DNA of 64,000 nucleotides from Tubulanus polymorphus (taxonomy: Eukaryota > Nemertea > Palaeonemertea > Tubulaniformes > Tubulanidae). Both the position numbers and the translations under genes were made by a program. The stretch is from positions 4,137,001 to 4,201,000 of the forward strand of contig NC_134031.1 of assembly GCF_964204645.1 (NCBI RefSeq), given 5' to 3'. The notes beneath the pieces were generated by a model. It saw nothing but the letters and a program-made list of their open reading frames with translations. It was not told the DNA's origin and did not search any database. Below are positions 9,806-24,098 of the stretch, piece by piece (the stretch's first letter is position 1; every line of letters starts with the position of its first letter).

Positions 9806-12800
9806 TACCAATATGTTTGCCAAAGTAACACACGATTTCTAATCTTTTCCTTAACGTCGTGTAATTTTTTGGTACACAAAAAATCTGATGATTAGAAACG
9901 ACCACTTCATCTGATAGTTGATCTCGGGATCTGCTCGGAATTTGCTAATTTGCTGCTGAATAATGGGGAAGATTATGAATTATGTTTTGTGAGACCTGTC
10001 AGCGGCAGATATTCCAGTAATCTGATTTCAATTCTCGGCGATATTTCTAAATCGAGGTCCGCGAGAGAGGTGGCGATATAAAGATATACATTTTCAGAAT
10101 ATTTTTGATAAGAATCGTATACGATTCCTACGTATCTTATGCATGCATACGATTCGAATAAATTCCGTTTTTTTTTCTTTTTATTTGAACGAAATCGTTT
10201 TATCGACGCTTATATTTTGATTCATATCAGTCTTCTGAAATATTTCGCGATCTCGCTTTGTCGATCGAATATCTGCAATTAGCTAATCATAATCAATAAC
10301 GGCGGTAGTTCGTTCGTTCCTCTGCGTGAGACACACGCAATGTGATTATTTATTTCTCCCGTGACTTTTGTTGTTCGTTTTTGTGGCTCGTCGGCGAGCA
10401 GATGAATATATCATGGCATTTGACGTCTCCGAGGACGTATTCGGTGTATATTGAACCGAATAATGATGATACGAATGGAGTGTTATAATTGCTAGAAAAA
10501 TCTCATTATTCAATATCAGTCGTTTGGTAAAAGCTATTTCGTACGTCTGGGAATAAGTAAATGGATCGTATAATAATGACGTCAGAATGATTACGCATTT
10601 GCTACGTGCTTTTCTGCATCTTAAACAGAGCGGTGATTCGTTGAATCGGCGAATCGACGAAATTTTGCACGATCCGGCACAAACATCTTCAAAAAAAGAA
10701 CTAATAAATGAGGAGGCGCGAAGTCGTTGAATACTAATTCCCAGTTACTGTTAGAATTTTGTCGTCTCTTCTTATAAGTCTCAGAAAACGCCGTCGATTT
10801 CCAAACAGAACCTTCGTAGCGTCGTGAGGAGCGAGAATGACAGATAAACTCGTTTAAGAAAGAATAGTGCCAAGGTAATATCGAAACGGTGGATGCAGTG
10901 CTTTGATGGTAATATAACCTAGGAAATACCACGCTATAAAGCGCGAATATGATACGCGTGATTTGATGCACGGTCGAATTCTGTTTTGCAAAAACGTTTC
11001 TTGTATAAATCATATACTTGCGCGAAGAAATGTGAATATTCTCTTGTGGCATATTTTATTTGGTTTCGTCATCAGCGTTACAGCGACGTCAATAATTAAG
11101 CGCGCTGAAACGGTGCGCACGAACAATGAACGCAGTTTCGATGTAATCGGGGCGCGCACTACGTTCAACACTGCTCCCGTGCAAAAACCTCAATGCATAT
11201 TAAACAAAATTCGATATTACTGATATAGATGTTGACTATAAGATATTTTGACTTGCGGATTTAAAAAATCGTTCGGAATTCGACTGTGGAATCGATTCAA
11301 AGACGAATCGATTTGAGACGCTTCGCTATTTCTGGTTGGTAAGTGGCGTAGACGTGATTGATATACTCTTAAAACTACTTCTTTTGATATTCGTGGTAAA
11401 TTTGTAACATTTTATTGCAATAACATAGTTTAGGGAAGGTTTATACGTATGAGTATTCGAAATACCCAGTGGCACTCATTTCATGGATAAGAGCGGTTTC
11501 GTGTAAGGCTATTATTGCATGTTTAATCCCATAAAAAAACATTTACAACTGCGCTAAGCGTAGACGAATTACGATACATAATATGAGTAATCTTAAAGAT
11601 TAGATTTGTCACGAGATGTCAATCGAGTACGGCATTCGTAGTTAGTTATAGGTGTGGTTCCGCGGTACCTGATTAGGGTAAGCAAATACATGTACTTATC
11701 AACAACATATTTAGTGTCGCCGAAGTACCATTTGAAGCCATCTATGACTTGAGTCTCAAATCAATATGAAACCGACAAAGTAACGGCCTCTCAGCAATCA
11801 TTACTCAACGCCTGGTGAACGCTGTGAAATGACCCAGCTGCAATTAATAAATCACTCGCCGATCTGCAACTCCATCATCACAGTCTCCTTAATGTGGAAT
11901 TCCAGAAGGCTGAATTCCATCATTACCGCTAGCCGTAGGCGGATTTTTGATCATTCAGATCTGGTGCGTGGTCAGCGTGCCCAATTCACATGTCTGCATA
12001 GAATCATAGGCGATGTACGAATCGCCGGCTTCTTTTTCTATCGGCGATCTGCGCCTAATACGACGGATAGAACGACCTGCTTGAAACGACGTCGCCTATG
12101 TTTGATTCACGTTCAGAAATAATGTACAGGTTATTTATTATTCGCTGCACGAAATTTCGTTTTTGACGCTTCTTGGGCTAGAATATTTTAGGAGGGATGT
12201 ACAGGGAAATTCGAATTCTTCTGACGGATGGTTCGAAAGAATGCTATTTGCATTGTTCGACTAACGCACGGAGCATTCTCCGCGCTCTTGATATTCAATC
12301 GTTTTGTGCTCAAAGACACTGGAATTTTCGTGTTAAAAAACTATTCTGGCGCATCAGAAGATATTTGATGTGATTCGTGTTGAATATTACGAGCTTCAAT
12401 AGTTCCCTAATCGTTGATCAAAAAGACATTTTCTATATTGTGCAATTGATGTAACTTTGATAATTCTTGAGAAATAAGAGTTTAGTTTTTTTACTTAGAT
12501 TTTCTTTAGATCGGTCTCATTTCCTCAGATCGATTGTGGGGCCAAAATAGATATAAGATTTGCCTTAAATATGACGACTAGAATATACCCGTTCAAGTGC
12601 TCAACGTCACAGTACAGAAATTTTAAGTAGCCTAATTCCGAGATTGTTATATGATAACTGACGGTGAAAAGGGAAAGACACCTAAGCGCCGAATCAGTCT
12701 GCAAAGGGTAACGTGGTCGCCATGTTGCGTCTCGTTCAGAATATGCTTCATATTTACACGCAGATTTACAATTTATTTCATTAAAACCAGTTGTCATCAA

Positions 12801-12988
12801 CAGCCGTTTTCTTCGCGTTGAGATGCTTACAACCGCAATCTGCAGACGACAGGAGGCAAAAACTAAAATTGTCGTATCGTGATTGAATGAAGTCGATCTT
12901 TATAGGTATAATATGACCATTGATTTGGTTCATTATGTAGACGGTTTATAGAATCTTTATGCGTCCTTTGAGCGAACCCACACTTCTA

Positions 12989-13030
12989 CTTAAGCAAAAA
13001 TACATAAGGAGGATGTATTTTTGGTTTAAG
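12989..13030. repeat. Short hairpin
   Basis: CTTAAGCAAAAATACAT and ATGTATTTTTGGTTTAAG pair over about 17 bases around a 7-base loop (AAGGAGG). It could be a relic of an inverted-repeat element. Confidence 0.6.
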
Positions 13031-14784
13031 TAACTATAGAAATGCATTATCCTGTGACTACGTATGTAGAAATAGCAATATAAAACTAGTCATTAAGATA
13101 AAGATTGAAATTGGCCAAACTTTGGTCATCGTAGATAAACCCCAGGGTATGATGGTATGATCGCGGTCAGGATAAATTGAGGAGGCGTCGGCTTCATTTG
13201 GTATGCCGCTTAACTTTTTTGTTAGTAGGCTTGTTCTCTTGAGACGATCTTATTTCCTCGAAAATGGTTTTTGATCTTGTTTTTATCTTCAAGTACGAAC
13301 GGGGGAAGGGCCGAAAAACAGTGGATTGTACTGAGGAGATCAGTTAGAGATGCCAATCAGTTTTTTCTTGCGTTCCGCATCAGTTATTCCGTTGTTAGAA
13401 GCTTTTATGACCCGGCGTTTTCTGCATGTCGTAGTGGAATACACGGGAAACGGAGATGGACAAACAACAAGCGCTGTTTTTTTCTAATCTTAGACACGAG
13501 AAACGCCCCGCGGGATTCATTCGACAGATACCAGACCACCAGACCCGAAAACATACAAAAACATGGTCGTTGCATGAACACCGGGGCTTATAGAGGTGAG
13601 AGATTAGACCCCCGAATTGACTGGATGAGATGAAGCCTGAGATTATGTAAGAAATGAAATATTCATAGCCTCATTACAAACAAATAGTGTTGAAATTATC
13701 CATGTGATAGACAGGTATCGTTGATCCGTCGTGAATTATTGAGGTATTTTCAAGGGAATGATTGACCCCTCAAATGGAAAAACATCTGATTTCTATTTTT
13801 GTTACCTTAAAGCAGAGCAGAAATCTGAATAAATATAATCCATTTTCCAAAAATATTTGCTGCTCATTTCAATCGTACGACCATAACATCCATTGCAGAA
13901 AATTAAGCTATGGCTGACGAGAGGTTTTTGAATATGTTGAAAGTCTTACCTTAGAATGTCTAAATCAGAATTCATATGATTAAGCAATCGAATGTAGGAG
14001 TGCCCATTTAGAACGATCTGCAAATTGACGGTTACTTCATTTCCTTATTGAAAACTGCTAATATTTGGGTGTAGCCGCTGTCATCTAGATAATTAATCAA
14101 CCAACGCTGAATCAGTATCAAACAGTGTAGCTGTCATACCGTATACAAACAACCATTTCTTCGCGCCGTAAACTATTATTCGAATCACGTCACCGACTGA
14201 AATCTCAATACCTCGGTCTTATACCATATGATTATGCGGCTACGAAAAACAAAAGCGCAATTCGTTGCAGGCAAGTTTACAAATATCGATGTGTCATTTT
14301 CAATACCGAACGAAACCATGGCGAACTCCTGGGGATTCGAGAAATACTATAGGGAGTTGCCATGGATCGTTATATTCATATCGTTTGAATAGAAAAACTT
14401 AAATCAAATTTTTCGTTGCCGAAACACAATATTATATGCAATTTACCGAAATGAGTGTATATGCTATATGCTTGCTTGCCTATGGCCGCGAGGTGCAAAC
14501 CGGTATTCCACGTCGGAGATGTCTACGTATTTCACATTACACGTAGGCGTATAACTCAAGAGAAATATTTGCCGGCGAAATCTGGTTGTAATACAAATAT
14601 TGAGAGATATTATCGAGGAATTATGAGAATACAGAATACACAACTGTCAAGAATTCTATGGAGCTGAAGCCGAACAATTCGTAAGGGTCTCCACGCTTCG
14701 GGGTTGTGTGGGGATGCACAGAGCACCTAACGGATTTAGCCCAAACATCGTCTTAAGCGCAGATATAGATTTAATTTTCATAAT

Positions 14785-14942
14785 TAATAGATTCATTTAA
14801 GAAACAAGTTCACTCCATTCTACGTAATTGAAATAGAGAAGAAATCGCACGCGGAAGACCGACTTCCTACTAGCGAACCTGGTGGATCCTCGCCTGCCAT
14901 ACGTGGATTCCTCGATTGCCACAGTAGCGGTGCCGGTTCCCC
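14785..14942 (-). repeat. Dispersed repeat family A, copy 1 (reversed)
   Basis: Read on the minus strand it shares the run GCACCGCTACTGTGGCAATC, then ATACGTGG/GTATGGCAGGCGAGGATCC-like sequence, and a tail TTTCTTAAATGAAT with the copies near 28.5 and 42.3 kb. It is about 75-80% alike by eye. Confidence 0.7.
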
Positions 14943-15275
14943 ATTGATGGGAATTTTCTAATCGAGATCGACAGTTGATGCTAAAGAGACTGGGCAATAA
15001 CTAGTTCAAAATCCATCGCACGTTAGAACAAGAATGTCATTGATTTTACAAAGGCAACGAACATCGCGCTAGAAAAGATCTCACCTCAACAGTGCGGTTA
15101 CGGAATTCTATACGATATCGGTTGAAGCTACGCAGATTGCTATAATGTTCACACGAACACATACGCAGTTCCTGCCCAACTCGTGATATATGAAATTGCA
15201 TTATCTTTGAAAAAATCTGACGAATCCTCCTAGATCCTCCTTTTACAAGGAAAATGATGAGCCTGACACAGAGAG

Positions 15276-15307
15276 CAACTAAAAATTGCTGCGGGAATTT
15301 TTAGTTG
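15276..15307. repeat. Perfect 12-bp hairpin
   Basis: CAACTAAAAATT and AATTTTTAGTTG are exact inverted copies around an 8-base loop (GCTGCGGG). No gene is nearby. Confidence 0.7.
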
Positions 15308-16360
15308 AATTTATCTCTTGGAAAAAAAACCTCGTGTAACGATAGTAATACGACATGACATTCACATAGAGAAACAACGCCTTAGACTATCACAGTTCGT
15401 GACATCAGTTTTTATGCCCTGTGAAGTAATATCATGATCTAGGTAATTGCTTTTTCCATATCCTGCGCACCATACATCCTTGCGGTGGCTGTGAGATCCA
15501 CGGAAATTGATTGAAAATTGGGTACGATATGTACTGATGTGTATTTTTCAAAATGAGTTGTCGTTCAAAATGCATTTTGATGTTTAACAAGTAAACAGAA
15601 CTTATTGCCAAATTTTTAAATCTCATATCTGTTTTTCATCTTTCTCTTCCATGAGGAAATTGGCATTACAAATCAACTATTCAATGTAGATACGTTCACG
15701 GGGTACGCCATGGAGAGGCTTTGAATCTCCATCATCCCGGTTATATTCAAGTCCAACCACATACGTCTAACCGGTGTTTATGAGTCTGCCATACATAGAC
15801 CTTCTGTTGTGGGAAGATTGGAGGCTAATCTCCCTTCCAAATTGCTACCGGTACCCGGGATACTTAAACTATGTAGCCTATTATACAGTAGGGATGTTGT
15901 GCACCTGTATTCATATCGATAAACCGGTTGATTCTTCTGGATTATGACTGTTATTGACTTTCGGTGTAATCATTATCGATCGCAAGTCGTTTGCTGTCAT
16001 CATCGTTTATAAAGATTCCTAACGAGACGCTATCTCCGGGTGGCGAGAACCATTGTGTTTTGCTGCTATCAGCGCTAACCCACGCGCTCCCGTGTAGTTA
16101 TTTATTGAGACATTATCAGCTTACACGGGCTTTTCAGTTTTAATTAATAAAGAGTTCGCTGGTGGCCTCGTGCTGTGTGTGTGCATAGTCGGGTCGATTT
16201 TTAGACGGTGTCTGTCCCGATCATCGGTAAATATATTGATGAAATCTTGCTATGCCAAGAGCCGTTGAAATTAAGACGGATGAAGCTTATCTCAATAATT
16301 AGTTGCACTACCCTGAATCTATTCTACCCCTTACAGTGTAAAGTAGTAAGTAATTTGATT

Positions 16361-16517
<157 letters not shown>

Positions 16518-17213
16518 CATTAATGTATTCAAATATACTTAAATCAATAGTCGGTGATATTTTGATCGCAAGGCACTTATTTTGAATAGTGCGCATCTTG
16601 AATCCGATCCATGTTGATTCACGGACGACTTGTCCCAGAAGCTTATCTCTGGTGAGTGAATACCCTTTAAAACGGCGGATAAACGACACTTTTGTGGCTT
16701 TCATCGATCGAAATATGACGAATCTTTCGGACATGGATAAGCCGCCTCTCGCTAAACGTTTGGTCCGTATCACATTATTACCTACGTCGTACGGACGACT
16801 TCCAATGGACGAAGATATGAAATTGATGCGGGTTCATCGAAGCATTTTATATTTGTGTATAGAACGATTAGATATGGTTCGGTTGATATTAAATCCATGA
16901 TGATAAAGTGAGTGCCGTAGTGATTTATCCCATCTAGGTCGGAGGTATGGATTTTACCGTATTGACCACAATGTGCAAATACACCATGTCCTCTTGACGC
17001 ATAAGACGTTTTCAAGATTAAGGTTTCCGATAATATCCGCTACACCCTAGCAATATCTGTCCCCGGCCGTGTTAATCAGGTTTTCGACGGATTTTATATC
17101 GAAAAATGGATAAATCAGGTTTCAACCGCATTCGTCAAGGGTCGTGAATAATTAGAAAATCATGAGTGATGCTATGTGGGCGTGTTTCTAAACTATAAGC
17201 TATTCTATACCAG

Positions 17214-17264
17214 GAACTCTAAAACGAACTGTAAATGTCATTGACTCTCTTCGTTTTAGAGTTC
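17214..17264. repeat. Hairpin with 15-bp perfect arms
   Basis: GAACTCTAAAACGAA at 17214-17228 is repeated inverted at 17250-17264 with a 21-base loop. Partial pairing extends outward. Confidence 0.7.
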
Positions 17265-19893
17265 ATGACTATACCAAGTAATCGAATGGTAACGCTTTCA
17301 TGCGAGATAACTGAAACGAAGTTCATGTTATCGAATTAAGCTGGGAATATCTGGACCAAAATACCTACGTCACGAAGAACAACTAAAAAATGCATTAGTA
17401 TGAAAATGATAAATATTTGTGCGCATATTTTTTCAGTCAATGGAACAAACGGGTATTAATGTTTGATCTTCAATAACACATTTGGCTTCATGAATTCCGA
17501 CTTTTCTGCGAAATTTCTTGACACCGATGCATGAATTACGAGCCCATGCGGCTTCACGTCTTAGAGATGTAGGTGGAATCGTTAGGGCAAATATATTAAG
17601 AACGAACACAATGATCGTACATTATGAAACGTCGTATGGTCCCGTATGAGACATATCTATCTCTGGCACGGGGAGAGACACTTTCTCGCGCGCACCAATC
17701 ACCCTGACAACACGCTGCCATAGAGGAAACGTCTACCTGTTGATTACGCTGTCATTACGTTATTGTTCCATTCTCCTAACGCTGCATGCGGTGCAGTTCC
17801 CAGGGCTGCAACCTTCGGAGGTTTGTCTCCTTCGTTACATTGTCTGGCGTTTTCGAAAGTTCAGTTTTATACGCGTAGGACCGACGAAAAATTTTGTGCC
17901 GCCAGAAGTTATCGGAAGGCAGAATTTGCTTAATTATAACTCGCAAGAGTTATACGATTATTTCAGTAAAGGCGCCTTTTATCGGCGCACTAGCTCGCAT
18001 TCCGAAGGAGATAACTTTGCACGTTTGATGTTCTTGTCTATCCAACCGGACTGAGATATCGGGATCAAATGAAAAAACAACGGGAAAGTGATATAAAAAT
18101 AGCGCGCCGAAGTATAGCAGAGACAACTTGCCGAGTTCCCTTGGCAGTAGTTACGACAAATAACGGGAACGCGCTGGAAATTGGATTTGCCAAGTAAGTC
18201 TTTATTTCTCCTTTATACCAGAAAAATAGTGAACGAAATTAGATTGAATTTTTCAAAATTAGATAGAAGTGAAGTATGTAAGAAAAGACAATTGTCGTGT
18301 TCAAAACCAACGAATACTATATCCGTACGTAAATTGATACACTGTATTGACCGGTCTACGTTAGCGATTTATAATTCAACAACAACTCTTATTATTTATA
18401 CTCTTAAGAAGAGATGAAATGGTAATTGATGGGATATTGTCAGTCGTGTGTAGTGTTTCCCTGGGGGGTATTTTATCCTCTCAGTATAAGTAATGTAATA
18501 AAACCGCCAATGATGCTAACTATTGATCAGAACCGGCGCTTAACTCATATGTACTATGATTTGGACCGCCACTGTGTACGATCGGTTCTTCATTAACTTA
18601 AAAGCAATATATTCGCATCTCTTCTCGTGTGCCATTAACAGGGGCGTCACTGGGATTTTTTAAAGTGGGGGTTCACAAGCGGAACTGTATGCCATACTCA
18701 GCACCGTATCCGTTGAGCGCCGAAGGCAAATGAGCATTTATGAAACCTTGAAATTATCAACGATAGAACTCCTTACGAAATAATATCATTGATTATGTTA
18801 GATCTGCCAACTTGTGGATATTAAATCAAATTCATAATCAATCCTTCCTAAAAGTGTGGAGTGAAGATATGTCGCGGGCTAAGTTTCCTGAGGGTTGAAA
18901 CCCGAATGTATTTGAAATTGATACTTCATATTTCTCAAAACACTTATTCCTTTCTTATAAACTTTGTGCATAACAATTTCTGTGATGAGAATTTCAATTA
19001 CTTTAAACTAGAATCTCTCACGGGTATTTAACTCCATTCACCATTTACACGCATCGACGAATTGTTCATGGCCTATTCTAATTTGCATAAATTTACAACG
19101 CCGTGTGACGTAAAAGGCGTACATTTTTTTTGCCCTGCAATCACGTGAAAGCAGTGAATTCAACACGGGTTGTTTGAATATTGAATTCGTTTTTGAAAAA
19201 TATTGGATGAATATTCCCGACACGCGCCGCTTTGTAATGAAATACGGCCTGATTTGAATAAATTCATTTTCGATAAAATGCAATCACCGGTAAACTTGAC
19301 GAATGGGGAAACAAAGATTTGTTGATTCAGAAAAAAATTCCCAGGTTACTAGTAATGATTCATCCTTGTGTTGGCGTGAGCATCGGCGGGCGGCAACCAA
19401 ACCCTGGCAAGCGAGGATGGCGATGATTGAGTAGAGTTTACTATGGGTGTGTTCTTACAATAGGGATAGCTAACGTTTCCTTGATTTGATGACGTCCTCT
19501 AAATATTGGCTTTTGTTTTCCGTCGCTACGCGGAACATCCTAGTATTTATACGTATATTTTATTGCTACACGTGGGGGTACTTACATATGGATATATGAA
19601 GCTTCGTACTTCAAAGATATACACGCACCGCCTACGTAGATACTCTGTCGTTTGTTGAAAATATAAAATTGGATAGCTAAATAGGTATCTATATGAGTAA
19701 AATGAAAAAAAGCTCTAACTGTAGATACAATGATATCCCTTTCGACCTAAACAGTTAAAAACTAGAATAACATAAGGTTCAAATTAAAATGGTATTTATG
19801 ATCATAGAACCACCAAACTATGAAACTAGAATTTCAAAATATAGCCGCAAAGCAGCGATTAATGATTCGTTGTGCGGCCGCAACATGCATATT

Positions 19894-20480
19894 CGAAACG
19901 ATGAGTTAATTACATTGTCGGGATTCGAACCTGATGTAGTGACTGTCGCCACTACGTATGTTTGATCGTGAAAATAACTAGCTATAGAGGTTGACGTAGA
20001 TATAAAATGGAAGTAGATAGATGAACTTTCAGGTCAAATGTCTTCCGATGACTTCAATGACTAATACCAATCAAAAGCAATCAATATGATTCGACTTAAT
20101 TCAGCATTAATTGTGGGATTCGAACCTGGTGATTTTAAGACCTGTCGAAGGTTGTCGTGGTAGTACGATTTAGTTATCGAGAATACAGACGGGGAATATA
20201 TTCTTATCACAAGGTTTTATTCTTTTTTCTAGTCGATTTTCAGTAATAAAACGTTTCATTATTTTATCAAATGACTTCCGACTTGAATAACTTTTACATT
20301 TTGAATTGATTATTACCACTACACCAAGAATTTTATGGCACATGGGGATTCTCCAAAAGAACGGCAGTTCATAAGCAACGCGAAAATAACGCTAGGGTTG
20401 TATTGATTTTTTGTTTTATTTCATTTTGTTTCATTAATATTATATCAAATAACTTCCGACTTCAATGACATTTATCTCGG
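19894..20480 (-). repeat. Decayed tandem units with tRNA T-arm-like motif
   Basis: GGGATTCGAACCTG occurs at about 19919 and again at about 20115; on the minus strand this is CAGGTTCGAATCCC, like a tRNA T-arm or Pol III B box. CTTCCGACTTCAATGAC-like sequence recurs near 20042, 20274 and 20453, and GAAAATAAC near 19968 and 20381. The spacing of about 180-230 bp suggests two to three diverged tandem units, possibly tRNA-derived SINEs. No intact tRNA cloverleaf could be drawn. Confidence 0.45.
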
Positions 20481-21329
20481 AGCCATCCTTTTTTTCATTG
20501 ACGCATAAACGACATCACTAACAACGCGTTCAAGCAAAAGTATACGGCATACATACTCATAGCAGTTCTACATTTGGGGCTGGTGTTCTCAGTAATTAAG
20601 TACAGAATATGACGGACAACAGCACATTCAAAGGGTCTACGCGTTCAGGGAGACTATTATATATCTGTCAGCGTTTAACGTCACGTTTGGTGAAAACTTG
20701 GTTGGACATATAATTCATAGACGCTCGCCGGCTGGAAAGGGGGGAAATAATAACATAGCATCATAATAATGATGATGATAACAATAGAATACAAGAGAAT
20801 ATATATATAGCATTTTCTTTAAAGTAGCAGAAAACCTTAATGATTAGGAGAATAACAATAGGATTTTTCTGTAAAGTAGCAGAAAATCAGAATATCAGAA
20901 TAGATGTAATACAGAAAATATGTGTACATTATTTATCGTGACCCGGAAACCGTCTGATCGACAGTTAGAACCCAATGTTTGTCAGTAGAGTATTTCAGCT
21001 AACTGACCATATGGAACTCGGGGATTATTCAATGTGAATACAATGTATTTTAAAAATTCTTATCGAGTAGAATCAGCTTTTGAATATTTGTTTCTGTCCG
21101 GTCGTGGATGTCATATTGAATGTTTCCATTGCGCGTTGTAATCATAATATCGGACTACGAGAATCAAATTGATTCATAAGGTGAACTGAAGTCTATCGGA
21201 CAATAACCTTCATACATATACGTCTTACATAGGCTGATGTGGGATTTCATATCGCAACTGATGTATTGATAGTTAGTTAACCCTTTGATTCCGTTAAACC
21301 GGAGATTTGACCAATATTACTTGAAATCC

Positions 21330-21470
21330 AAAGAAAGCTCACATCTGACGATGATCTCTAGGGTGAGATCTAAATGTCGTGTCTTATATATATTTTAGAT
21401 TGAATAAATAAATTCTTGCTTTTAAATTCTTTTAATCTGTAAATAGTGGGTTTTATCTTATTTTCCATAG
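21330..21470 (+). repeat. Dispersed repeat module B, copy 1
   Basis: It contains CTGACGATGATCTC with a hairpin partner GTGAGATC, followed by AAATAAATTCTTG and TTTTAATCTGTAAATAGTGG. The second half recurs near 42750 almost unchanged, and in a decayed form near 34600. Confidence 0.6.
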
Positions 21471-23982
21471 AAAGCGTTTGTATGGATCGTCATATTCACG
21501 CGCACGCGTACCAAAAAGATTGATGTTTTTGCTAGTCCCATGGGGATATCGGCGATGCTTTACACGAGAAAAAACGCTGCTGGTGGACGCAGTGCTCTCG
21601 GTTCGATCTTATGCCAAAAGGCGTTCCATCATCAACCTTTCTACTTTCGAATGATGCCTGGTATCATGTCCCTGTGATCTGCCCCTTGTTGATCCGGTTC
21701 TAACATATTCGTTCATCTGATGATGACATAAATGTATAGATATGATAGATATATAACAAATATAGACACTCCAAGTCTAATGGCTTTACCATGCATTTCG
21801 TTTCGTTATATCGTATATATTTCAAAAAACACCTAAACGTATTCCGACAATTATGGAAACACCTCGATGTTCTCACGCGTTCTTACGTCCCAGTTGGCTT
21901 CAATTACGCGTGGGATATCTAATGACTTATAACCTAAAACTTTTTTGCAAAGATTAATTGTTGTTTTATCCAATAGAAATCTAATGCAGACTCCTTCACA
22001 CGGCACTAACAAGCATTTTGTTATAGGCCTTTTTAGTTAGGGCATAGATTATCATATATATACATACATCGCATTTTTAACTGCCCTTTTTGGATTTGTC
22101 TGCCTCACCCCTGACATTAAATGCTCGGTACTACCCTGCAAAATGTGTCAAGTGCGTATTTCTATGGATACTACACCGAGAAATTGCTTTATCAAATTAT
22201 GTAGGGTTGTATAAGAGCATTGAGAAACTGACTTTCTCGAACTGACCCGATTTTCAATAAACGCTATATTTACTTTACTTTAAAAAGAAGTCACTTTGCA
22301 CGGATCATATGCAGAACGTTTTTCTCGAGTCTTTTTGAATCGAATGACGTTTTTCCCAATTTCCGATGCATGTTCATCTCATGAGAGTTCATCGCAGTCG
22401 TTTCAGAGCTTAACTTCACCTGGTACACGCGCATACATATATACATTGAAATTCGACTGATTACCTCGCCCCCGGGATACATGATATGACTTCTCAGGAT
22501 ACGACACACATAAGGAATGAATCGTCTCACCGCTCGGATAAACCAAACAACTTTAATTTCAATCAAGGCGACATCCTATATCACTGTACAGACCGATCGA
22601 GATTAATTCTAAATATCTGTGGATGGGCTAGCGATGAAATACAAGTACCTGGAAATATAGATTTTTAATATCGGTCGAGTGCGTCACGTGAATCTGTGAT
22701 GAGAACCAGTGATTTGATAGAATATGTTATGTAGTACAGTCATTTCGTTACTTTACCTGAGGCGCGCACAGAATTGATCGAGCAGCTGTGGCTATCAAAC
22801 GTATTGCAGCATCGAATAAAAACTATCGGAAAATATCCCGAAATTGAAGCATCGCTTCGGGCTGCTAAAAAAGGCGAGACAGCCATCCGCGGCAAAAACA
22901 AACAAAAAAAATGTTTTTTTTTCGATTCGAGTTTATAATTGAATTGATTACATCAATCAGTATGGGGCGTATTTAATTAGCTATCAAAACGACGTGGAAT
23001 GGGAGTGACTGCAATTTAGTAGTCATTCCGCTGACTCCAGAACTGCGAGCATGTACCCAGTAGGACTTCGCACCGAGTCTGTTCAGTTTAGCTTAGTTTT
23101 AATTTTGCTCAACAAAAAGACTTTCGGTTAGACTAAGTGCAGAGAAAATACAATACGTGTAAATAAATGTGTAGGATGGACTTGTCTATAAATTACACTT
23201 TATGGATTTAATTTAATTAACCCTTTTGCCTTTTGGGCACTGCTGGTATATATGGCGATAAGACAAAAGTTGGTTCTGGTTAAATCAGGGAAGTACTAAG
23301 GATACTTAGTCATTTCAATCCTCAAATGGTAATTGCTCTTGAAGTTCTATTTCATCACGGGTTCTGGGAATACATGTCTTTGAACCGAACGAGGTAAAAC
23401 TAAGGATGTTCCTTTAGGGCCAATCAGAGACGATGTTGGCGAAAAAAAGAACGCTTAAACTTCCGGTGAGATATTCTGGTTTCCGTACCGGTGATAGACG
23501 GAAGCGTGAAAAGCATATCATATGAGTTTTATGGACAAACCCGAAAATATTACCGATGATGTTATAAACTGTTAAGTTCGGAACTGGTTACGCATGTTTC
23601 AGTTTTAACGAAACAGGTTTAATACATCGAAGCCGCATTAGTTCATTTCCGGTCACGTGACGTTTGAGTGATGAGGTAACGCGATGATTCTGTTACAATG
23701 CGTCGTAATATTCTCCATTTCGATCTTGCGTGCCAATATAATAAACCCACCAGTTCCGTGAGTGGTTTATAGGGTTTAATAGATTTTCGCTACTTCTATA
23801 AGAAACGTGTGTTAATGCGGATCCTGTATTTAGGCTCGAACGGAATAACAAAAATGTGTCTGCCTATCGTTTGAATATTTTCCATATACACAAAAAGGGA
23901 AACCGACAAAAGATAATTTAAGTGAATTTGATTGATTGTTGCTTCTGAGTAGACTTTAGATCACTAAAACGGACTTATATTT

Positions 23983-24098
23983 CTGGTCCCGGTTTTTACA
24001 TACTGGTATTAGCTTTAACCCGGGGACTAACTCAATTGATAATGAATTGAATTAGCCCCCGCGTTAAAGGTAGTACCAGTCTATAAAACCAACCCCTA
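23983..24098. mobile_element. Foldback / MITE with ~55-bp imperfect arms
   Basis: The left arm (ending GGGGACTAACTCAATT) and right arm (starting AATTGAATTAGCCCCCGCG) pair with scattered mismatches around a 7-base loop (GATAATG). Outer ends CTGGTCCCGGTTTTTACA and TATAAAACCAACCCCTAG also pair. Nothing is coded inside. Confidence 0.65.

Noticed and set aside
10621-11052. 143-aa minus-strand frame as a gene
   Set aside because: No recognisable domain, and an overlapping plus-strand frame of similar quality (10963-11223) suggests chance.
18643-18690. hAT-like left end CAGGGGCGTCACTGGGA
   Set aside because: No matching inverted right end was found within a few kb, so only a single end can be claimed.
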